Source: Synechococcus sp. WH 8020
GTDB taxonomy: Bacteria > Cyanobacteriota > Cyanobacteriia > PCC-6307 > Cyanobiaceae
Assembly: GCF_001040845.1 (NCBI RefSeq)
Contig: NZ_CP011941.1
Location: 2,018,828-2,082,827 of the forward strand
DNA: 64,000 bases
Direction: 5' to 3'
In this document: in pieces, positions 57,998 through 64,000 of the stretch
How the letters are laid out: every line of letters starts with the position of its first letter
Position numbering within the stretch: position 1 is the first letter of the stretch
The notes under the pieces: model-generated
The model's input: the letters and a program-made list of their open reading frames with translations, nothing else
What the model was told of the DNA's origin: nothing
Databases searched by the model: none
Position numbers and translations under genes: made by a program

Positions 57998-58318
57998 ATG
58001 GCACCCCTGATCCCCGGTGAATTGTTAGCGGAACCCGGCGAACTTGAACTCAACGCCAACAGAGAGGTCACGACCCTCACCGTTGCCAACAGCGGAGACC
58101 GCCCCGTGCAGGTGGGATCCCACTTCCATTTCCAAGAAGCCAATGCTGCCTTGATCTTTGACCGTGACGCTGCACGCGGTCAAAGGCTTGACATCCCAGC
58201 CGGTACGGCCATTCGCTTCGAGCCAGGTGACAACCGCGACGTGAGTTTGATCCCGTTTTCTGGAGCACGCCGCGTGGTCGGTTTTAACGGAAACATCAAC
58301 GGACCCCTCGACGCCTGA
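57998..58318 (+). CDS. ureB: urease beta subunit
   Basis: A 106-residue subunit. [35 protein letters not shown] and [18 protein letters not shown] are family segments. It sits 3 nt upstream of ureC. Together UreA, UreB and UreC form the active (ABC)3 enzyme in the cytoplasm. Confidence 0.97.
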   Translation: MAPLIPGELLAEPGELELNANREVTTLTVANSGDRPVQVGSHFHFQEANAALIFDRDAARGQRLDIPAGTAIRFEPGDNRDVSLIPFSGARRVVGFNGNINGPLDA

Positions 58319-58321
58319 TTC

Positions 58322-60031
58322 ATGCCCTATCGCATCTCCCGCCAGGCCTACGCCGAAACCTATGGGCCAACCACTGGAGACCGCATTCGTTTAGCGGACA
58401 CCGAACTCATCCTCGAAGTGGAAAAGGACTTCACCACCTACGGCGATGAGGTGAAATTTGGCGGCGGAAAGGTGATTCGCGATGGGATGGGCCAATCCCA
58501 AACCTCCCGGGCTGGAGGAGCCGTTGACACCGTGATCACCAATGCCCTCATCCTTGATTGGTGGGGCATCGTCAAGGCCGATATCGGCCTCAAAGATGGC
58601 CGCATCGTCGGCATCGGCAAGGCAGGGAACCCCGACATCCAGAGTGACGTCAGCATCGTGATCGGGCCAGGCACGGAGGCCATTGCCGGTGAAGGACACA
58701 TCCTCACGGCAGGTGGCATTGACACCCACATTCACTTCATCTGCCCCCAACAGATTGAAACAGCTCTGGCCAGCGGGGTGACCACACTCATGGGCGGTGG
58801 CACGGGACCCGCCACCGGAACTAATGCAACCACCTGCACCCCAGGTGCATTTCACATCGGCCGAATGCTGCAGGCAGCAGAAGGACTTCCCGTGAACCTG
58901 GGCTTTTTCGGCAAAGGAAACGCCAGCACTCCAGAAGCCTTGGAGGAACAAGTACGAGCGGGAGCCTGTGGCCTGAAGCTTCATGAGGATTGGGGCACCA
59001 CACCTGCCGCGATCGATGCCTGTCTGTCCGTTGCTGACCAGATGGATGTGCAGGTTTGCATCCACACCGACACGCTCAATGAAGCCGGTTTCGTGGAAGA
59101 CACCATCGCAGCCATCAAGGGACGCACGATTCATACCTTTCATACCGAAGGTGCCGGAGGCGGGCATGCGCCAGACATCATCAAAATCTGCGGAGAAGCG
59201 AACGTGCTGCCAAGCAGCACCAACCCAACCAGGCCCTACACCCGCAACACTCTCGAGGAACACCTCGACATGTTGATGGTGTGCCATCACCTTGATCCAA
59301 AAATCCCAGAGGACGTGGCCTTTGCAGAATCACGCATCCGCCGCGAAACCATTGCTGCTGAGGACATCCTTCACGACCTCGGCGCCTTCTCGATCATCGC
59401 TAGCGACTCCCAAGCAATGGGACGCGTGGGAGAGGTGATCACACGCACCTTCCAAACAGCCCACAAAATGAAGGTTCAACGCGGCGCCTTACCAGAAGAC
59501 TCAAGCCGAAACGACAACCACCGCCTCAAGCGCTACATCGCCAAAGTGACGATCAACCCAGCAATCGCCCATGGCATCAGCAGTCAGGTGGGTTCCGTGG
59601 AAACAGGCAAACTCGCCGACCTCGTGCTTTGGAAACCAGGATTCTTTGGAATACGACCTCAACTCGTTGTCAAAGGCGGGTCAATCGTCTGGGCCCAAAT
59701 GGGTGATGCCAATGCCTCAATCCCCACGCCTGGTCCAGTCCACGGCAGACCGATGTTTGCTGCCTTCGGCAAAGCGCTTGCACCCAGTTGCCTCACCTTC
59801 ATGAGCGATGCGGCCATGAACGACAACATCCAAAGCAAACTTGGACTGGAACGCACCTGTATTGCCGTAGAAAACACGCGTGACGTTGGCAAAAGTGCTC
59901 TGAAGCTCAACTCTGCACTACCAAGCATGAGCGTGGATCCACAGACCTATGAGGTGTTCGCCGATGGCGAGCTCCTAACCTGCGAACCAGCGGAGGTTTT
60001 GCCTCTAGCCCAACGCTATCTGCTGCTTTGA
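58322..60031 (+). CDS. ureC: urease alpha (catalytic) subunit
   Basis: A 569-residue nickel enzyme hydrolysing urea to ammonia and carbamate. Nickel ligands appear in [11 protein letters not shown], the carbamylated Lys219 in GLKLHEDWG, further His in [10 protein letters not shown] and [13 protein letters not shown], the flap Cys/His in LMVCHHLDP, and the last Asp in [12 protein letters not shown]. All catalytic residues are intact. Its stop overlaps a TTG start of the amidotransferase-like gene. Confidence 0.98.
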   Translation: MPYRISRQAYAETYGPTTGDRIRLADTELILEVEKDFTTYGDEVKFGGGKVIRDGMGQSQTSRAGGAVDTVITNALILDWWGIVKADIGLKDGRIVGIGKAGNPDIQSDVSIVIGPGTEAIAGEGHILTAGGIDTHIHFICPQQIETALASGVTTLMGGGTGPATGTNATTCTPGAFHIGRMLQAAEGLPVNLGFFGKGNASTPEALEEQVRAGACGLKLHEDWGTTPAAIDACLSVADQMDVQVCIHTDTLNEAGFVEDTIAAIKGRTIHTFHTEGAGGGHAPDIIKICGEANVLPSSTNPTRPYTRNTLEEHLDMLMVCHHLDPKIPEDVAFAESRIRRETIAAEDILHDLGAFSIIASDSQAMGRVGEVITRTFQTAHKMKVQRGALPEDSSRNDNHRLKRYIAKVTINPAIAHGISSQVGSVETGKLADLVLWKPGFFGIRPQLVVKGGSIVWAQMGDANASIPTPGPVHGRPMFAAFGKALAPSCLTFMSDAAMNDNIQSKLGLERTCIAVENTRDVGKSALKLNSALPSMSVDPQTYEVFADGELLTCEPAEVLPLAQRYLLL

Positions 60032-60795
60032 CAACACTTGCTCCCACGTTGCTGGTGGTGCAGCACATCGATCGCGAAGGTCCTGATTTAGTCGCAGAGA
60101 TAGCGCTAGAGCAGGGAATGAGCATTCAGACCATTCGCCCTGATCAGGGAGAGCCACTCCCCGACCCAATCAGTACTCAAAACACAATCGCTCTCTTGCT
60201 CGGAGGGCCCATGAGTGTCGAGGACCGACATCAAGATGCGCTGGCATGGATGCAACGGGAATTGGAATGGCTCACTTTTTGGCATCAACAACAAAAACCA
60301 GTTCTAGGAATCTGTCTGGGCGCACAACTCCTGGCGGTCGCTGCCGGTGGCTCCGTGAAACCGTTGCAAGTGGGACTGCCGCCTCAACCGTTGAAAGAGG
60401 TTGGCTTCGGAGCCATTCATTGGCAAACGGAACCGAGCCAAGAACCACTGTTAAGGGGATTACAACCCAGTGAAATGGTGCTGCATTGGCATGGTGATCG
60501 CATCCAGCTTCCTCCAGCAGCAACCTTGCTGGGCTCATCACTTCATTGCCCAGAACAAGTGTTCCGAATTGCCAAACATGCGGTTGGCTTGCAATGTCAC
60601 TTTGAACTGAGCAGGTCCAATCTCGAGCGCTGGATTGAAGAAGACCATGACACCATCGTGAGCGCCATGGGTCCGGAAGGACCCGAGCGATTACGACAAG
60701 GCCATGAGAGATTCGGTGAATCAGTGCAACAACAAGGACGCATCTTTATCAGAAATACCTTGAGACTCCTTTCTGCACGCACAACCAAACCATAA
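60028..60795 (+). CDS. class I glutamine amidotransferase-like protein
   Basis: A 255-residue protein of the GATase1 fold. The nucleophile elbow is [16 protein letters not shown] (Cys near 92) and the His/Glu pair appears in LQCHFELS. It lacks any synthase domain, so the acceptor is unknown; similar stand-alone proteins are often labelled GMP synthase-like. The TTG start overlaps the ureC stop (TTGA), so it is translated with urease. Confidence 0.82.
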   Translation: MTTLAPTLLVVQHIDREGPDLVAEIALEQGMSIQTIRPDQGEPLPDPISTQNTIALLLGGPMSVEDRHQDALAWMQRELEWLTFWHQQQKPVLGICLGAQLLAVAAGGSVKPLQVGLPPQPLKEVGFGAIHWQTEPSQEPLLRGLQPSEMVLHWHGDRIQLPPAATLLGSSLHCPEQVFRIAKHAVGLQCHFELSRSNLERWIEEDHDTIVSAMGPEGPERLRQGHERFGESVQQQGRIFIRNTLRLLSARTTKP

Positions 60796-61051
60796 ACAGG
60801 CCAAATGGGCCAACAATGAAGTGACCCTCACAAGGGCTTCACGCTGAAGCTAATACCACATGCAAATGACTCAGGCAACTCACGCTTAGGCCTAAAAAAG
60901 AAGAATTCGAGCCCAATTTATTCATACAATTGATCAGAAGCCAAGGTCAAAAATCAGCTCTACAGCAGCAATTTAGAAATCAGTAGCAAACAACACCGGC
61001 CAAGGTGGGCTCAAAGCGATTGGATAGGTATGACAAACAACGATTCATGCG

Positions 61052-62524
61052 ATGTTCAAGGAATACCAACCATCGCATGGATATGACGAGTATTTCTGCA
61101 AAAAGCAGGCTGCCCCACGTGCTGACTTGGAGCCTCTACTCAACTCGCTAGGCCAAATCGGCATGGCCGAGCTCCAACACAATCATGCCTGCGCCAGCAA
61201 TCTGTTAAGACGCCTGGGAGCCACGTTCCGAATCAACGGATCAGGAGCACATGCAGACGAACGAATCCTCCCTTTTGATCCGTTACCAAGGCTGATTCTC
61301 AAACGAGAGTGGGGGATTTTGGAAGAGGGTTTGCTGCAACGACTGGAAGCAATTGATCATTTTTTGGCCGATATTTATGGACCGCAACACATCCTCAATG
61401 ACAACGTCATTCCACGGGAAGACGTTGAAAGCTCACAAGGTTGGCGTCCAGAAATGCAAGGTATTTCATTACCACTGGGACGATGGTGTCACATTTCTGG
61501 ACTGGACTTGATCAGGGATGGAGATGGCAACTGGCGAGTACTGGAGGACAACTTACGATGCCCTTCAGGAGTTGCTTATTTCCTCGAAAATCGTCGTGTC
61601 ATGAAGCGATTATTTCCGAGTCTTTTTGAAGGGCGACAAATCCAAGCAATCGATGATTACCCTTCCCATTTACTACGAACATTGCAGGATCTAGCCCCAT
61701 GGAATGACGCTCCACGTGTGGCTCTTCTTACTCCAGGAGTCTTCAACAGTGCTTATTTCGAACACAGCTACCTCGCACAGCAAATGGGAGTCACGCTTGT
61801 GGAAGGCAGAGACTTGATCTGCGAAAACGAACATGTATGGATGCGCAGCACAGGAGGATTACAACATATCGATGTGATCTATCGACGCATTGATGATGAT
61901 TTTCTGGACCCCAAAGTGTTCCGCCGAGATTCCGTCCTTGGAGTTCCTGGCCTCATGGACGCAATGCGCAAGGGAAACGTAGCGATTGCCAATGCACCAG
62001 GCACAGGTGTTGCCGACGACAAGCTTATTTATGCCTACGTGCCCGAGATGATTCGCTACTACCTCGATCAGGAACCAATCATCGACAACGTGCCCACTTA
62101 CCTCTGTTCAAAGCCAAATGACTTGACCTACGTGCTGGAACACCTCAACTCACTCGTCGTGAAATCAGTCGCTGAAGCTGGTGGCTACGGGATGTTGATC
62201 GGCCCCCACTCCTCAACAAGCGAAATCGAGGCCTTTGCCGAGAAGATCAAGGCCCATCCACGCAATTTCATTGCACAGCCCACATTGCAACTCTCGACCG
62301 TTCCCTCTCTCAGTGAGGGTGAACTCTATCCATGTCATGTCGACTTACGTCCGTATGTTCTGCGCGGAAAAAGGAACTGGGTCAGTCCAGGTGGACTCAC
62401 CCGCGTCGCCTTAAGACGTGGATCTTTAGTCGTGAATTCATCCCAAGGTGGCGGTTGCAAAGACACCTGGGTGGTGAGCGATCATCACGGACCAGTTGAA
62501 CATCGGGAGGCCATGCCGTGTTGA
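61052..62524 (+). CDS. circularly permuted ATP-grasp protein (DUF404/DUF407 type)
   Basis: A 490-residue cytosolic protein of the circularly permuted ATP-grasp group. Typical segments are RINGSGAHADERILPFDPLP, WRVLEDNLRCPSGVAYFLENR, IGPHSSTSEIEAFAEKIKAHP and PSLSEGELYPCHVDLRPYVL. ATP-grasp enzymes join carboxylates to amines, but the acceptor of this subgroup is not established. Its end overlaps the alpha-E gene by 7 nt, and a transglutaminase-like gene follows. Confidence 0.88.
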   Translation: MFKEYQPSHGYDEYFCKKQAAPRADLEPLLNSLGQIGMAELQHNHACASNLLRRLGATFRINGSGAHADERILPFDPLPRLILKREWGILEEGLLQRLEAIDHFLADIYGPQHILNDNVIPREDVESSQGWRPEMQGISLPLGRWCHISGLDLIRDGDGNWRVLEDNLRCPSGVAYFLENRRVMKRLFPSLFEGRQIQAIDDYPSHLLRTLQDLAPWNDAPRVALLTPGVFNSAYFEHSYLAQQMGVTLVEGRDLICENEHVWMRSTGGLQHIDVIYRRIDDDFLDPKVFRRDSVLGVPGLMDAMRKGNVAIANAPGTGVADDKLIYAYVPEMIRYYLDQEPIIDNVPTYLCSKPNDLTYVLEHLNSLVVKSVAEAGGYGMLIGPHSSTSEIEAFAEKIKAHPRNFIAQPTLQLSTVPSLSEGELYPCHVDLRPYVLRGKRNWVSPGGLTRVALRRGSLVVNSSQGGGCKDTWVVSDHHGPVEHREAMPC

Positions 62525-63516
62525 GCCGGGTCGCGGACTCCCTCTATTGGATCAACCGTTTTGTGGAGCGCGCCGAAAACATCTCTCGCTTTCTTGAAGT
62601 AAGCGAAGCAATGTCTTTAGACAATCCCAGCAGCAATGCTGAACCCTGGTTGCCATTAATCGATGCAAGCGGTGATCGCCAGCTTTTCGATCAAAGCTAT
62701 CCACTTCGATCGCCACAGGATGTAAGGGGTTTTCTGCTCCTTGACCGCAACAACCCAAACAGCATTGTGAGCTGCATCTCGAATGCCCGTGAGAACGCCC
62801 GTCAGATCCGCGATGTGATCTCTACAGAGATGTGGGAACACATCAATGAGCTTTTTTGGAGTCTTCAGGATGGAGAAGTCCTTTGGAGAGAACCAGACCT
62901 AGAGCAACTGCGCACGATTCGTCGTGGTTGCCAACTTTTTTATGGCATCACTGACGTCACACTCAGCCGCGATCATGCCTGGTTGTTTAGCCGCCTAGGT
63001 CGGCTCATCGAAAGGGCTGATAAAACCTCGAGAATTCTTGATGTGAAGTACTTTCTGTTGCTGCCTGACCCGAGCGCAGTAGGTGGCGTGCTGGATGAGC
63101 TGCAATGGATTGCTCTTCTCCGTTCCGCTGGTGCTTATCAGATGTATCGGCAGAGCGTCCAACAAGCCATCAGTCCCACTTCGGTGGCCCATTTTCTTCT
63201 GCTTGATCCGATTTTTCCCAGATCCGTACGGTTTTGCGTACAGGAGATCAACGACACCCTTGAGTGCATTCAACACAACTCTATTCCAGGATCACCTGAC
63301 GAGCTCGAATGCCTACGCGGTCAACTTGTAGCCAAGTGGAGTTACGTTCGCATCGAACCACTCATCAACCGCGGATTGCATGAAGCGATTGATCAACTGC
63401 AGAACGATCTCAATCAACTGCATGGGCTGATTCATAACAACTATTTCACCACCCCAGCTCTCACACCTCAGGACCTCTCAACCATTTCGAAAGATCCCTC
63501 ATGCTCATTGAGCTAA
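62518..63516 (+). CDS. alpha-E domain protein
   Basis: A 332-residue all-helical protein. LSRVADSLYWINRFVERAEN is the characteristic start of alpha-E proteins, which almost always accompany DUF404/DUF407 ATP-grasp proteins. The GTG at 62518 overlaps the previous stop region, and the end overlaps the next start. Biochemical role is unknown. Confidence 0.88.
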   Translation: MLSRVADSLYWINRFVERAENISRFLEVSEAMSLDNPSSNAEPWLPLIDASGDRQLFDQSYPLRSPQDVRGFLLLDRNNPNSIVSCISNARENARQIRDVISTEMWEHINELFWSLQDGEVLWREPDLEQLRTIRRGCQLFYGITDVTLSRDHAWLFSRLGRLIERADKTSRILDVKYFLLLPDPSAVGGVLDELQWIALLRSAGAYQMYRQSVQQAISPTSVAHFLLLDPIFPRSVRFCVQEINDTLECIQHNSIPGSPDELECLRGQLVAKWSYVRIEPLINRGLHEAIDQLQNDLNQLHGLIHNNYFTTPALTPQDLSTISKDPSCSLS

Positions 63517-64000
63517 CTCACAACCTCACGTATCGATACGACGCACCGATCAGCCTTGGCGATCACCGACTGTGCCTCCAACCAAGAGGTCATGGTCATC
63601 AGCGGCTACTCGAGCACAGGCTGATCGTCTCTCCAGAACCAAGCCATCACCACGCGCTCGTAGCAGCAAGTGGAGACGAGATTCGACGGGTTCGCTTTCA
63701 AGGCACGACAAGTCATTTATGCATTGAAGCTCACAGCAAAGTGGAAACTCAAATGGCAATGCCCCTTGAAGAATGCTTCAACCCACTCAATCCTCCGCTC
63801 CCCTATCCTCGCGGACATCTCAATCGTGACCTGCACGGAGCCCTAGAGGGCTGGCTGCCTAACGGTCAGCACGATCCGTCAGCCGTCGCCCTAGCCCAAG
63901 ACGCATTAATGGGAGGGAACCAGCAAACCTTGCCGTTTTTGATCCAACTGATGGAAACCATTCAAGACAGGGTGAAATACACCGAGCGACATTTAGGTCC
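63501..64000 (+). CDS. transglutaminase-like protein, 3' end beyond window
   Basis: At least 166 residues, from the ATG at 63501 (MLIELTHNLTYRYDAPISLG), open to the window edge. The N-terminal beta-sandwich pattern (LTHNLTYRYDAPI, LCLQPR) is that of bacterial transglutaminase N-terminal domains; the catalytic Cys region should lie beyond 64000. It overlaps the alpha-E gene by 16 nt and completes the usual three-gene set. Confidence 0.82.
   Translation, partial: MLIELTHNLTYRYDAPISLGDHRLCLQPRGHGHQRLLEHRLIVSPEPSHHHALVAASGDEIRRVRFQGTTSHLCIEAHSKVETQMAMPLEECFNPLNPPLPYPRGHLNRDLHGALEGWLPNGQHDPSAVALAQDALMGGNQQTLPFLIQLMETIQDRVKYTERHLG

Noticed and set aside
58391-59290. 299-codon open frame opposite ureC
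   Set aside because: It lies wholly inside ureC on the other strand, and its reading is a mirror effect of GC-rich codon use with no family resemblance.

Overview
The window reads as chromosome of a marine unicellular cyanobacterium, most likely Synechococcus (picocyanobacterial subcluster 5.1). The signs are a high-light-inducible (Hli) protein, a plant-type 2Fe-2S ferredoxin, an RpoD-like group 2 sigma factor, a full urea uptake and urease locus, tight operons with 4-nt ATGA overlaps, and many very small genes. The strain cannot be named from sequence alone. Housekeeping stretches look moderately GC-rich. Several blocks are visibly AT-richer and look like accessory DNA: about 6.9-10.3 kb, 18.3-22 kb, 23.9-26.4 kb and 36.7-39.6 kb.

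Layout. 0-12.2 kb: three MscS-family channels; a three-gene ABC-2 exporter; an orphan solute-binding lipoprotein joined to an MscS gene; a PhnD-like lipoprotein joined to a GGDEF-EAL cyclic-di-GMP enzyme; and a decayed 3' fragment of valS. 12.2-18.3 kb: valS, a 2OG-Fe(II) oxygenase pair, a short-chain dehydrogenase and a Fur-family regulator. 18.3-26.5 kb: a gene-sparse zone of small proteins, with hli, ferredoxin, tRNA-Val, a DUF2227-like gene, mazG and an arfB-type release factor. 26.5-36.7 kb: core metabolism (speE-speB, gcvT, aspS, sigma factor, dps, SDR, pyrG, queE).

36.7-45.1 kb: an accessory block between queE and queC. It holds a leaderless subtilisin-like protease with two C-terminal 115-residue repeats, a parvulin-type isomerase, a type I secretion ABC protein with an N-terminal cyclic-nucleotide-binding-like domain, an HlyD-type adaptor and a convergent ecotin-family protease inhibitor. 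It reads as a self-contained protease export unit. 45.1-49.7 kb: queC-pabB-pabC and an APC permease.

49.6-60.8 kb: nitrogen acquisition. ureEFG and urtABCDE run on the minus strand; ureD-ureABC plus a glutamine amidotransferase-like gene run on the plus strand. The ABC transporter imports urea, urease splits it, and UreDEFG load nickel. 61-64 kb: a circularly permuted ATP-grasp protein, an alpha-E protein and a transglutaminase-like protein cut by the window edge, a set associated with peptide or amide-bond chemistry.

The strongest candidates for undescribed biology are the protease/T1SS/ecotin block, the two orphan binding proteins coupled to non-ABC partners (an MscS channel and a c-di-GMP enzyme), and the mscS gene flanked by a live valS and a decayed valS copy in the same orientation.
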